Notes: generated by a model from the letters alone, not told the origin. A DNA stretch of 64,000 nucleotides from Sporolactobacillus kofuensis (GCF_024125425.1 NZ_JAMXWN010000012.1:1-64000); one strand, 5' to 3'. Numbered from the stretch's first letter, positions 42,413 through 50,616 are shown. Numbers and translations are program-made.

Positions 42413-42437
42413 AAATATATCGAAGGAGGTGAGCGCC

Positions 42438-42482
42438 ATGTTCAGTCCTGATATTGTTTGGTGTGTTGGGCCAGCTTTGTGA
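42438..42482 (+). CDS. Candidate short signalling peptide gene
   Basis: An ideal AAGGAGGTGA site precedes the ATG at 42438, which opens a 14-residue frame, MFSPDIVWCVGPAL, closed by tandem stops TGATAA. In the same frame, after these stops, the reading continues as a hydrophobic run (LLLLMLPLTIAYNF) and 'WIGLTYKNGLRVGCS' to a stop at about 42614, with an ATG at 42498 that has no ribosome site. A hairpin terminator ends the unit at 42610-42665. The locus is divergent from a peptide-sensing regulator, so this could be its signal, but the peptide lacks a typical secretion leader. Alternatively it is a leader ORF or a decayed longer gene with in-frame stops. Confidence 0.4.
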   Translation: MFSPDIVWCVGPAL

Positions 42483-42609
42483 TAACTGCTATTGTTGATG
42501 CTCCCCTTAACGATAGCTTACAATTTTTCGACTGCGTTGCAGTCTACCAATCGCGTGTCCTCAATGTGGATCGGACTTACATACAAGAATGGATTGCGGG
42601 TTGGCTGTA

Positions 42610-42665
42610 GTTGAGAGTCATTATTGAGTGAATTTACCTCGATAGATTCTCAACTCATTTTTTCT
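42610..42665 (+). terminator. Terminator of the short-peptide transcript
   Basis: GTTGAGAGTC pairs with GATTCTCAAC (one G-T pair), then TCATTTTTTC. It follows about 190 bases after the promoter. Confidence 0.7.
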
Positions 42666-42804
42666 CTATATACTTACATAATCTGTAAAAAAATACATAA
42701 AAATACAAATATTAGGATTGTTTTTAAGCTATAACACTACCGGAAATCAATAAACGTTTGGAAACAATCGTTAAGCAATAGGAAAATTGAATAAAAGCAC
42801 GAGG

Positions 42805-42848
42805 GACAAGATTCTGTTGAGGCGTCGCCTTTTAGAGTCTTGTTTTTT
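42805..42848 (+). terminator. Second terminator-like hairpin downstream
   Basis: GACAAGATTCT pairs with AGAGTCTTGT, with an inner GGCGTCGCC, followed by TTTTTT. No gene lies between it and the previous terminator, so a small RNA may end here. Confidence 0.5.
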
Positions 42849-43061
42849 ATGCTTAAAATTATGAGCAGTTAAAAAGAAAGTTTATGTATCCTGCATAATA
42901 AATGGTGTATAGTAAGATTATGTTGTTTCCGTGTGTTTCCTCTTGAAGAATCTACGAATCACTCATGTCACCATCATTTGTTTCAGTACATCTTGCATAT
43001 ATTTAGAGCGTACCTTGTTTTTTCAATTTAAAATATATAGCTCTTGATAGGAGGTCTATCG

Positions 43062-43466
43062 TTGAAGCGAACTGGAGAACTTGCGATGTCGGTCATCGGC
43101 GGCTGTATCAACCTATTGTTTTTGCTCGTCGGTGTTCGATTACTCACCGTCGATTACTCAGCATTTCACATGCAATTAAAAGCGGCCGGAGCAGAACAAG
43201 AGTTAACGTCACAACAGGTGAGTGAAATCGTACATGCTGCTCAGGTTTTTGGAAATATTCTTTTACTCTTCACAATTATTATCCTTGTATTAACCGTAAT
43301 CGGGTTGTTTTTGCTCCTGAAGACGAAAAGTACAAAAACAGCAGGAATCCTATTGCTTATCGCCGGCATTCTTAGTTTGCCCGAACTATTAGTCCCTGGC
43401 ATTTTACTGATTATTTCAGGAATAATGGTGCTTGTGAGAAAACCGAAACAAACGGACGAATTTTAA
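43062..43466 (+). CDS. DUF4064-type small membrane protein
   Basis: The 134-residue protein has four membrane helices: residues 8-28, about 65-90, 95-115 and 115-130, with the DUF4064-like start 'LKRTGELAMSVIGGCINLLFLLVGVRLL' and an extracytoplasmic loop. The family is of unknown function and common in Firmicutes. TTG at 43062 with AGGAGG seven bases upstream is the start. It is a single gene and shares a terminator with the converging HxlR gene. Confidence 0.7.
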   Translation: MKRTGELAMSVIGGCINLLFLLVGVRLLTVDYSAFHMQLKAAGAEQELTSQQVSEIVHAAQVFGNILLLFTIIILVLTVIGLFLLLKTKSTKTAGILLLIAGILSLPELLVPGILLIISGIMVLVRKPKQTDEF

Positions 43467-43519
43467 AGAATGCTACACTTATTTTTATTTGAATAATGAA
43501 CGATAACTGCAAATCAAAG

Positions 43520-43555
43520 AAGACCGCCGGGACAATCATGTTCGGCGGTCTTTCG
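43520..43555. terminator. Bidirectional terminator
   Basis: AGACCGCCG pairs with CGGCGGTCT between converging genes. Confidence 0.75.
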
Positions 43556-43557
43556 TA

Positions 43558-43917
43558 TCATTGATTCAATACACTATCCTCTAAATAATCCTTTGAATTT
43601 CCATAGGTACGTTCAATATGATGTTCGCCCCATAGGCAAAGTGAATGAAGAATCTCTCGCAATGAATCTCCATACTCACTCAGCTCGTATTCCACTTTCG
43701 GAGGCACTTGATTATAGACAATTCGATTTATTATTCCATCATGCTCAAGCTCGCGTAATTGTTGCGTCAGCATTTTCTGCGTGATCTTAGGAATAAGACG
43801 TTTTAATTCTCCAGTACGTTTCTTTCCATGAATTAAATGGCAGAGAATCACCGGTTTCCATTTTCCTCCAATGACTTCTAAAGTTGCTTCCACTGAAATG
43901 TTATATTTTTTACTCAT
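43558..43917 (-). CDS. HxlR-family transcriptional regulator
   Basis: The 119-residue winged-helix protein has the HxlR pattern: 'VEATLEVIGGKWKPVILCHLIHGKKRTGELKRLIPKITQKMLTQQLRELEHDGIINRIVYNQVPPKVEYELSEYGDSL', with the conserved W-K-P and PPKVEY motif. It is divergent from the MFS gene 131 bases away and so is likely its local regulator. AAGGAG precedes the ATG. No conserved sensing cysteine is clear, but Cys residues are present in 'ILCHL' and 'LCLWGEHH'. Confidence 0.9.
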   Translation of the reverse strand: MSKKYNISVEATLEVIGGKWKPVILCHLIHGKKRTGELKRLIPKITQKMLTQQLRELEHDGIINRIVYNQVPPKVEYELSEYGDSLREILHSLCLWGEHHIERTYGNSKDYLEDSVLNQ

Positions 43918-44048
43918 AGGAGATCTCCTTTAGTTACTAAAAAGTACCTACATTACATAAAAGTGCGTACTTGTTGATATCGTATGCACCATACATAATA
44001 ACATGTGCGAGCAATCTTGAACATCACTTGGTGAAAGGAGTCAAGAAA

Positions 44049-45248
44049 TTGACATCAAAAAGAAGTTTATTTTCATTACTATCACTAGCCATTAGTGCAT
44101 TTGCCATAGGCACGACAGAATTTATCAGTGTGGGCCTGTTGCCTTTAATTATGAAAGAATTCCATGTATCGTATTCGCTGGCCGGATTGACGGTCACATT
44201 GTATGCGCTCGGTGTAACGATTGGTGCGCCGATTCTTACATCACTAACAGTGAAAATTCCCAAAAAGACATTATTGCTGCTCATCATGATTGTTTTTATT
44301 ATTGGTAATTCACTTGCGATTGGTGCGGTCAGTATTACCATGTTACTGATTGCCAGGATCATCTCATCTTTTTCACATGGCGTATTCATGTCAATTGGAT
44401 CGACAATTGCGGCTGATGTTGTTGCGCCCAATAAACGTGCGAGTGCAATTGCAATTATGTTTACCGGTGTGACGCTCGCTACAGTAACCGGCGTTCCTAT
44501 TGGTACATTTATTGGTCAAACCTTTGGCTGGAGAGCAGCGTTTATGATTATTGTCGCCATTGGTCTTCTCGCGCTCATCGCAAATAGTATTCTTGTTCCA
44601 TCCAATTTGAAGAAATCGGGAGAAATGAAATTTAGAGATCAACTTAAGTTAATCAAAACAGGTCCGCTCTTACTTGTTTTTGTCATTACAGCGCTTGGCT
44701 ATGGTGGAACATTTGTTGTCTTCACTTATTTATCTCCTCTTCTTGAGAAAGTCACCGGCTTCTCACCGAGTTCCGTCGCGCTTATTTTATTCATTTATGG
44801 TGTTGCGATCGCAGTAGGCAATACGTTTGGAGGTAAAGTTTCAAATAATAATCCGATGAAATCTTTGATCTATATGTTTCTTTTTCAAGCGGCAGCAATC
44901 TTTATGCTCTATTTTACGGCACCGAACAGGATATTAGGTGTGTTGACGGTTATTCTCATGGGGCTGTTTGCATTTATGAATGTGCCTGGTTTGCAATTAT
45001 ACGTGGTTGTCCTTGCTGAGCGTTTTGTGCCTGAAGGAGTAGATGTCGCATCAGCAGTAAATATATCGGCCTTTAATGGTGGAGTCGCTCTAGGATCGTT
45101 GATCGGTGGGCAGGTTGTTGCTTATCTTGGATTGATCAACACGACATGGATCGGAGCGTTGATGGTTCTTATTGCCGCTTTCTTGAGTATGTGGAGTTAT
45201 GCTCTTGAAAGCAAACCCATTTCTAAGAACCTGGTGGCCGGGAAGTAA
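44049..45248 (+). CDS. MFS transporter, AraJ/PbuE-type
   Basis: The 399-residue protein has 12 helices. Blocks such as 'FAIGTTEFISVGLLPLIMKEFHVSYSLAGLTVTLYALGVTIGAPIL', 'SSFSHGVFMSIGSTIAADVV' and 'GVTLATVTGVPIGTFIGQTFGWRAAF' are those of the AraJ/PbuE/YdhP efflux group, which exports sugars, purines or drugs. TTG at 44049 with GGAG eight bases upstream is the start; a longer reading from 43971 would pass through the divergent promoter region. The divergent HxlR gene suggests induction by an exported or toxic compound. Confidence 0.88.
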   Translation: MTSKRSLFSLLSLAISAFAIGTTEFISVGLLPLIMKEFHVSYSLAGLTVTLYALGVTIGAPILTSLTVKIPKKTLLLLIMIVFIIGNSLAIGAVSITMLLIARIISSFSHGVFMSIGSTIAADVVAPNKRASAIAIMFTGVTLATVTGVPIGTFIGQTFGWRAAFMIIVAIGLLALIANSILVPSNLKKSGEMKFRDQLKLIKTGPLLLVFVITALGYGGTFVVFTYLSPLLEKVTGFSPSSVALILFIYGVAIAVGNTFGGKVSNNNPMKSLIYMFLFQAAAIFMLYFTAPNRILGVLTVILMGLFAFMNVPGLQLYVVVLAERFVPEGVDVASAVNISAFNGGVALGSLIGGQVVAYLGLINTTWIGALMVLIAAFLSMWSYALESKPISKNLVAGK

Positions 45249-45283
45249 GGTGCATTAGTTAAATAATAATTATAAGATGATGA

Positions 45284-45321
45284 GAACCCCGAATGAGACA
45301 AAGGTTTCATTCGGGGTTTGT
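45284..45321. terminator. Strong bidirectional terminator
   Basis: AACCCCGAATGA pairs with TCATTCGGGGTT; it ends the MFS gene and lies seven bases after a minus-strand small ORF. Confidence 0.8.
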
Positions 45322-45327
45322 CGTACA

Positions 45328-45474
45328 TCAGTCCTGTAATACAGCGACCAAAAAATTTCGTGTCGCAGGGTTTTTATGCTTAAAAGGCATATCGGTAACA
45401 ACCATAGAACGGGTTTTCACAACTTGAAATTCAGAAATAGGATGAAATGATTGACAAATGTCACAAAACAGCAT
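45328..45474 (-). CDS. Possible 48-residue small protein with CxxC motif
   Basis: An ATG at 45474 opens a 48-codon frame reading LFCDICQSFHPISEFQVVK, then 'MPFKHKNPATRNFLVAVLQD', ending in TGA seven bases before a terminator on this strand. Its composition is protein-like and CDIC could bind a metal. A minus-strand TTGGAT/TATTAT promoter pair fits 17 bases apart upstream, across the MhqR operator. Against it: no strong ribosome site is seen (only GAG), and the frame overlaps the -35 of the mhqD promoter. It may be real, or a remnant. Confidence 0.3.
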   Translation of the reverse strand: MLFCDICQSFHPISEFQVVKTRSMVVTDMPFKHKNPATRNFLVAVLQD

Positions 45475-45502
45475 ATTATTATCTCGAATTCGAGATAATA
45501 AT
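45451..45502 (+). promoter_or_regulatory. mhqD promoter with MhqR-type operator
   Basis: TTGACA (45451-45456) and TATTAT (45474-45479) are 17 bases apart. The palindrome TATTATCTCGAATTCGAGAT continues to AATA (45478-45502), matching the known ATCTCGAATTCGAGAT-type MhqR site, and overlaps the -10. Confidence 0.85.
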
Positions 45503-45542
45503 ATGCGAAACTGTACAATCCAATTGATGAGGAGGTGAAAGA

Positions 45543-46172
45543 ATGGCTTATCATTATCTTTTTAACGAGGGAAAATCAGAGCGTGCACCGATTTTTATTC
45601 TCCTACATGGGACAGGAGGGGATGAGTATTCTCTGCTGCCACTCATGCAAATGATTGCACCAGATGCAGCCGTGCTTAGTTTACGCGGTAATCGAGTAGA
45701 AAATGGCATGAATCGTTTTTTTAACCGATTTCCGGATGGCCGTATTGATGTGGAAGATATGGTTGAAGAAACCGAACACCTCCATCAATTCCTTACTTCA
45801 TTTGGTGAGCGTCATGGTTTTCATGAACGCAAAGTCATTGCGATGGGTTACTCAAATGGTGCGAATATGATTGTCAGTACTCTGTATCACGTGAACCCTG
45901 TGTTTCACGGTGCTCTGTTATTCCGTGGTACTGATTATCGCCCGATGGATCATTTTCCTAAGCTCAAAGGTGTATCCATATTCATCTCAGCTGGATCCAA
46001 TGATCCCTTAGTTCCAAAAGAATCGACGGTAAAAATGATTCACAAGTTCAAGGAAAGTCAAGCAACTGTGCGTGATCATTGGACAGTTTCAGGGCATCAA
46101 TTGATCGAAAGTGAAATTCACGCAGCACAAAAATGGTTTGAATCACTGAACAATGAAAAATACTTTAAATAA
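45543..46172 (+). CDS. mhqD: Carboxylesterase/phospholipase-like hydrolase MhqD
   Basis: The 209-residue alpha/beta hydrolase has the oxyanion block 'ILLHGTGGDEYSLLPL', nucleophile in 'AMGYSNGANMIVS', acid Asp in 'GSNDPLVP' and base His in 'VSGHQLIESE'. It matches MhqD/YodD of Bacillus, induced by quinones and catechol. GAGGAGG precedes the ATG. It is followed by the dioxygenase gene at 38 bases and is preceded by an MhqR operator, so the two form an operon for detoxifying quinone-like electrophiles. Confidence 0.9.
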   Translation: MAYHYLFNEGKSERAPIFILLHGTGGDEYSLLPLMQMIAPDAAVLSLRGNRVENGMNRFFNRFPDGRIDVEDMVEETEHLHQFLTSFGERHGFHERKVIAMGYSNGANMIVSTLYHVNPVFHGALLFRGTDYRPMDHFPKLKGVSIFISAGSNDPLVPKESTVKMIHKFKESQATVRDHWTVSGHQLIESEIHAAQKWFESLNNEKYFK

Positions 46173-46210
46173 ATCATCGGTAAACTTATTTATATAAGGG
46201 AGGTTAAATC

Positions 46211-47155
46211 ATGAATCAGTTATTCGGTTTGCATCATGTTTCACTGGTCACGAGCAATGCGAAAAAGAATGCACAGTTTTATATGAATGTTTTGGGCATG
46301 CGGATGGTGAAAAAAACAGTGAATCAAGATGATGTGTCTGTGTATCATCTGTTTTATGCAGATCAAAAAGGTAGCCCTGGAACGGACCTTACATTTTTTG
46401 AATTTCCAGGTACAATGGCGACAGTAAAAGGCACAAATTCCATTTCCCGCGTGTCATTACGTGTACCGAGTGATCAGTCATTAACCTATTGGATCAATCG
46501 TTTTGATACACTAAACGTCCCTCACAAACAGGTAAGCAAATTGTTTGGACACAATGTACTTGAATTTGAAGATTTTGATGGTACACCATTACGTTTCGTT
46601 TCAGATGAGAAAAATAAGGGAGTGTCCGGCGGGATCCCCTGGAAAAATGGACCAATTCCCCTCGAGCACGCGATTTACGGACTTGGACCAGTATCGATCA
46701 CTGTTTCACGGCTTGCCTTAATCCGCAGTTTTCTCATCGATGTTCTTACTTTTAGAGAAATTGCTGAAGAAGAAGATCAAATCCTTTTTGAGGTTGGAGA
46801 AGGCGGGCATGGGGCACAAGTGATCGTACGCGAAGATACAACGCACTCACCAGAGCGACCAGGATATGGCAGTGTTCATCATGTTGCTTTCCGTGTTGCA
46901 GATCGTGATGCACTTAATGAATGGATCAAGCGCATGAACCAAACAGGACTGCCGAACTCAGGTTTTGTCGATCGCTTTTATTTTCAATCCCTATATGTTC
47001 GCGAATTCAACCACATTCTTTTTGAATTTGCGACGGATGGACCAGGATTTGCTACAGATGAGAATGAGGATGTTCTTGGGGAAAGATTGTCGCTCCCACC
47101 ATTTCTTGAAGGTCAACGCGCATTTATTGAACAGCAATTGGAACCGTTAAACTGA
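46211..47155 (+). CDS. mhqO: Ring-cleavage dioxygenase/glyoxalase-family protein MhqO
   Basis: The 314-residue protein contains two vicinal oxygen chelate domains (about residues 5-130 and 155-300). Metal ligand candidates are His in 'FGLHHVSLVT', Glu or His in 'HNVLEFEDFDG', His in 'GSVHHVAFRV' and Glu in 'ILFEFATDGPGF'. It matches MhqO/MhqE/MhqA-type dioxygenases that act on hydroquinones and thus remove quinone adducts. It is the second gene of the mhqDO operon, with AGGGAGG before its ATG. Confidence 0.9.
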   Translation: MNQLFGLHHVSLVTSNAKKNAQFYMNVLGMRMVKKTVNQDDVSVYHLFYADQKGSPGTDLTFFEFPGTMATVKGTNSISRVSLRVPSDQSLTYWINRFDTLNVPHKQVSKLFGHNVLEFEDFDGTPLRFVSDEKNKGVSGGIPWKNGPIPLEHAIYGLGPVSITVSRLALIRSFLIDVLTFREIAEEEDQILFEVGEGGHGAQVIVREDTTHSPERPGYGSVHHVAFRVADRDALNEWIKRMNQTGLPNSGFVDRFYFQSLYVREFNHILFEFATDGPGFATDENEDVLGERLSLPPFLEGQRAFIEQQLEPLN

Positions 47156-47232
47156 TCAATAGTACGATGAGAAAATGATTAAAGGATCAAACGCTCAAGG
47201 AGCAGACTTGACAAGTTTTTAATTGCGATCTA

Positions 47233-47256
47233 TAATTATCTCGAATTCGAGGTAAT
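47233..47256 (+). promoter_or_regulatory. MhqR-type operator before mhqR
   Basis: AATTATCTCGAATTCGAGGT continues to AATT, a near-perfect copy of the palindrome before mhqD, with one mismatch, 18 bases before the mhqR start. Confidence 0.85.
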
Positions 47257-47273
47257 TGGCGAGGAGTGAATGA

Positions 47274-47744
47274 GTGATGAAGGAATCACAGGAACGAATC
47301 GTTGACGATAAAGATAGTTCTCTTAAGTTGCTCGTTGTACTGACACGTGCATACCAATCCATTCGCAAAGGTATTGAAGAGGATATCAAAGAGCATGGAT
47401 TGAATCTGACGGAATTCGGTGTCCTTGAATTGCTATACCACAAAGGGGACCAGCCGATTCAGAAAATCGGCGGAAAGATTCTCATTGCGAGCAGCAGTAC
47501 AACCTATGTAATTGATCAGCTCGTCAAAAAACAATTACTGAAACGAAAACCGAGTCCAACTGATCGACGCATTACGTATGGATCATTGACAGCTAAGGGA
47601 CAAGAGCTAATGGAAAAAATTTTCCCGGATCACAGAGATGCTGTGCATGCATTGCTTGGTGGGTTGACAACTCCGCAAAAGCAAGATTTGATTGTGAAGC
47701 TTAAAGAATTAGGGTTATTCGCGGCATCAATCAATAAGCAGTAA
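47274..47744 (+). CDS. mhqR: MarR-type quinone-sensing repressor MhqR
   Basis: The 156-residue MarR protein matches MhqR: 'LKLLVVLTRAYQSIRKGIEEDIKEHGLNLTEFGVLELLYHKGDQPIQKIGGKILIASSSTTYVIDQLVKKQLLKRKPSPTDRRITYGSLTAKG'. MhqR represses quinone-detoxification genes through the ATCTCGAATTCGAGAT palindrome, present before this gene, before mhqD and partly before the doxX gene. GTG at 47274 or ATG at 47277 may serve as start, behind GAGGAG. Few cysteines are present. Confidence 0.9.
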   Translation: MMKESQERIVDDKDSSLKLLVVLTRAYQSIRKGIEEDIKEHGLNLTEFGVLELLYHKGDQPIQKIGGKILIASSSTTYVIDQLVKKQLLKRKPSPTDRRITYGSLTAKGQELMEKIFPDHRDAVHALLGGLTTPQKQDLIVKLKELGLFAASINKQ

Positions 47745-47772
47745 GTTTTTTAATAGGGTATTTAATCTCATA

Positions 47773-47792
47773 TATCTCGAATTAATAATATA
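47773..47792 (+). promoter_or_regulatory. Partial MhqR-type site before the DoxX gene
   Basis: ATATCTCGAATTAATAATAT keeps one half of the palindrome; the second arm is degenerate. It lies 35 bases before the start. Confidence 0.5.
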
Positions 47793-47827
47793 TGAATTAA
47801 AAATATTTGTTTTATGAGGTGTTTGGA

Positions 47828-48226
47828 ATGATGGGCTTAGGTTTATTAATTATTCGTGTTGTTTTAGGATTAACATTTGCTGGGCATGGAACGCAAAAAT
47901 TATTTGGCTGGTTTGGTGGAGGCGGCGTCAAAGCAACAGCGGGTTTCTTTGATTCCATTGGCATCAAGCCAGGTGTTGCAATGGCGACGATGGCAGGTTT
48001 GTCTGAACTTGTTGGTGGGCTTCTGTTTACCGTTGGGTTGCTCACGCCACTTGCTGGACTTTTGATTGCAGCGACGATGGTCATCGCAATTGCTACAGTT
48101 CATGGGAAAAATGGCTACTGGGCAACAGCTGGCGGTTTCGAATACAACTTACTGATCATTGGAGTCGTTGTTGGCGTTGCGTTCATTGGTGCCGGTACCT
48201 ATTCAATCGACGCGCTGATCTTTTAA
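47828..48226 (+). CDS. mhqP: DoxX-family membrane protein (MhqP/CatD-like)
   Basis: The 132-residue protein has four membrane helices and the DoxX pattern 'LLIIRVVLGLTFAGHGTQKLFGWFGGGGVKATAGFFDSIGIKPG' and 'LSELVGGLLFTVGLLTPLAGLLIAATMVIAI'. In Bacillus subtilis MhqP and CatD are DoxX proteins in the MhqR and CatR regulons and assist quinone and thiol resistance, with no defined reaction. The start is ATG at 47828 with GAGGTG six bases upstream. It is downstream of mhqR with its own half-operator and a strong terminator. Confidence 0.85.
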   Translation: MMGLGLLIIRVVLGLTFAGHGTQKLFGWFGGGGVKATAGFFDSIGIKPGVAMATMAGLSELVGGLLFTVGLLTPLAGLLIAATMVIAIATVHGKNGYWATAGGFEYNLLIIGVVVGVAFIGAGTYSIDALIF

Positions 48227-48252
48227 TCAAAGGTAGCGACTTCATGATATGA

Positions 48253-48296
48253 GAAAAGCCTTACTCGGTCTTGTCTAACGAGTAAGGCTTTTTTTG
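48253..48296 (+). terminator. Terminator after mhqP
   Basis: AAAGCCTTACTCG pairs with CGAGTAAGGCTTT, then seven T. Confidence 0.8.
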
Positions 48297-48329
48297 ATTG
48301 TGAAAAAGTATCAAGAGAAGCGTATCCAT

Positions 48330-49324
48330 TCAGATGTAATCGAGATCATGTGCAATAGGCGTCTGCATCCATCTTTTCACCTCTCTAAGGTCGGAGGTAT
48401 GCGCGAGTACCCACATCAGTTTGGCTAAAATTGCTTCTGTGTTCATATCACCAGCTGTAATCCCGCCGGCCTCAGCTACTTTCTTACCGACTTCATAGAG
48501 CTGCATATCTTGTCCTTCTTCAAGGCACTGCGTCGTGATGACCACAGGAATGCCGTGTTCAATTAAATCCCGAACACCATCGACTAAATTCCTCTGTTCA
48601 CACGGCAATCCACCGTTTCCAAAACTCTCAATAATTAATCCTTTAACATGATCTTTGAGATAATCGAAAAAATTTGGAGCTAACCCAGGAAATGCCTTTA
48701 GTAAAAAAACATCCGGGCATAAATCAAAACGATTTTGAAAACTAGATTTCTCGGGTTTTAGTTGATAGTCAATGTTGAGATGCCCCTTCTCAATAGCAGC
48801 AATATAAGGGAAGTTAATGCTCTCAAAGGCATCATAACTTTTCGTTCTCATTTTAACTGCTCGGGTTCCCAAAATTGCTTTACCGTCGAATACAACAAAT
48901 ACACCGGGAAGGTCAGATTTTTTGGCAAAAGTGACCGCGTCCTGAATGTTTTTTTAGCATCTGTCTTCTTGAAACTCACCGGAACTTGTGAGCCCGTAAT
49001 GACAATTGTTTTCTCGGTGCCATGAAGAAGGTAGGAAAGTGCAGCAGAAGTATAGGCCATTGTATCGGTACCATGTGTAATAATAAAGCTATCATAGTCA
49101 TGACTTTGTTCTTTAATCGTTCGTGCGATAGTTAGCCAGTCTTCAGGCTGCATGTTTGTACTATCTTTATTCATTAATATTTTAAAAGAAATTGCAGAAT
49201 CCATCTCATGGTCATTAAAATATTGTGCAAGCTGATCAAGTGTCAGTCCGGGAGCTAACCCATTTTTTTGTTGCGTCGAAACAATTGTGCCCCCTGTAGC
49301 TAAGACAAGAATCTTTTTCAACAA
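48330..49324 (-). pseudogene. ansA: L-asparaginase gene with a frameshift in a homopolymer
   Basis: Two frames together give a full type I asparaginase. The first has the catalytic Thr in 'VLATGGTIVST' and the second Thr and Asp in 'IITHGTDTMAYTSAAL', then 'ITGSQVPVSFKKTDAKK'. The second, in the next frame, resumes with 'GTRAVKMRTKSYDAFESIN', 'GLIIESFGNGGLP' and 'TTQCLEEG'. They are joined if the run of seven A (plus strand T at 48949-48955) is read as eight. No other break is seen. It may be an inactive gene, a slippage-controlled one, or a sequencing error. It would hydrolyse asparagine in the cytosol. Confidence 0.85.
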
Positions 49325-49423
49325 ACTATCCCCATTCCAATCAGTGTAAACCTATTATACTGGTTTTCATGATTTTCAGCGATGGAAATAGAGAAGAACG
49401 GATGCCGGTCCTGATCGTGACTA

Positions 49424-50233
49424 TTAACTTAGCACAAATTTTTCGACGGCATAAGCAACACCATCTTCCGAGTTGGCTCGCGTCACAAAGTGTGCAATTT
49501 CCTTTAAAGGCTCAATTGCATTCCCCATGGCGACACCGAGTCCGGCATATCTAATCATAGCCATATCATTTTCCTCATCGCCAAGCGTCATCATTTCTTC
49601 AGGAGCGATGTTAAGGTACTGGCCAAGTGCTTGGAGGCCCTTGCCTTTATCTACTTCTTTATTTAGAATTTCGAGTAAGAATGGTCTAGATTTCATGATC
49701 GTATAGTGATCATAATACGCTTTTGGTATCCTTTCAATCGCAGCATCAAGGGTCGGTTGGTCGACGCAGAATATTGCCTTATTTGCTTTAAAAGTATCCG
49801 ATAACTGATCCATTTCAATGTCGACAAAAGGTAGTGCCGTTAAAATTTGGCTATAATAGGACGGTTTATTCACGGGGGAAGGAGGGCAATAAACGCGTTC
49901 CAAATCAATGAAATTCATTGGTACCTTAAGATTTTGACTCAGCTGATAAATAGTAAGGATCTGATCTTTAGTTAATATTTTCTCGGAAATCACTTCACCA
50001 GTATCTGTCCGTTGTACAAGTCCGCCATTATAAGTAATCGCAAAATCCCCATTTTCCGTTAACCCCAGTAGTTCTAAATAACTTTTGATGCCAAGAAGTG
50101 GGCGTCCAGAACAAAGAACGACTTTAACACCACGTTTCTTAGCTTCCTTAAGCACGCTTTGCGTATGTTCTGAAATCTTTTTTTCTTCATTAAGAAGCGT
50201 TCCATCAAGATCAATAGCAATTAACTTAATCAT
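49424..50233 (-). CDS. HAD-family (Cof type) sugar-phosphate phosphatase
   Basis: The 269-residue enzyme has the HAD motif I 'LIAIDLDGTLLN' with Asp8 and Asp10, motif II Ser in 'VVLCSGRPLLG', a Cof-type C2 cap (about 85-190), motif III Lys in 'EVDKGKGLQALG' and motif IV 'MTLGDEENDMAMIRYAGLGVAMGNA'. It matches YidA-like phosphatases, which remove phosphate from small sugar phosphates. GGAGG precedes the ATG. Its exact substrate is unknown. Confidence 0.9.
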   Translation of the reverse strand: MIKLIAIDLDGTLLNEEKKISEHTQSVLKEAKKRGVKVVLCSGRPLLGIKSYLELLGLTENGDFAITYNGGLVQRTDTGEVISEKILTKDQILTIYQLSQNLKVPMNFIDLERVYCPPSPVNKPSYYSQILTALPFVDIEMDQLSDTFKANKAIFCVDQPTLDAAIERIPKAYYDHYTIMKSRPFLLEILNKEVDKGKGLQALGQYLNIAPEEMMTLGDEENDMAMIRYAGLGVAMGNAIEPLKEIAHFVTRANSEDGVAYAVEKFVLS

Positions 50234-50360
50234 ATTCTTCCCTCCTATTTCTCATCTTTTTTCAGTATACAGCGCTTACTCTTAGAAAAGAATAAAAATA
50301 CTCCTGCAGTTTTATTCAAAAGATAAGAAAATATAACGTTTTTTACTTAAACATGCAGCG

Positions 50361-50478
50361 CAGATGCGAGACGCCAGCGGGATCAGGTACCAGAGAGACC
50401 CCGCAGGTTACTGGTTGTACGAGGAGGCTCGCGGTGCGCCCGCGGCAAGCGAGCAATCGAAGCACAAGTGATACAAAT
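50361..50478 (+). repeat. Intergenic GC-rich structured repeat, full copy
   Basis: It has GATGCGAGACGCCAGCGGGA, GAGAGACCCCGCAGG, GAGGAGGCTCGCGG and CCCGCGGCAAGCGAGCAATC. The rest of the 383-base gap between genes holds only a terminator. Confidence 0.8.
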
Positions 50479-50551
50479 TACGGCCTGAATTTGTCCTAAT
50501 TTCTATTTATCAGATCTGAAAGGACATGGGACGAATACAAACCGATGATTA

Positions 50552-50592
50552 GAAAAAAATAAAGCTGATACCGCATGACGGTATCAGCCTTG
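50552..50592 (-). terminator. Terminator after the PAP2 gene
   Basis: GCTGATACCG pairs with CGGTATCAGC; a T-rich run follows on the minus strand. Confidence 0.75.
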
Positions 50593-50616
50593 AGAATCCT
50601 ATGCAATGGAACAAGT

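Noticed and set aside
41457-42665. Regulator-peptide pair considered as a proven PlcR-PapR system
   Set aside because: The peptide lacks a secretion signal and a PlcR box (TATGNAN4TNCATA) was not found, so it is reported only as a candidate.
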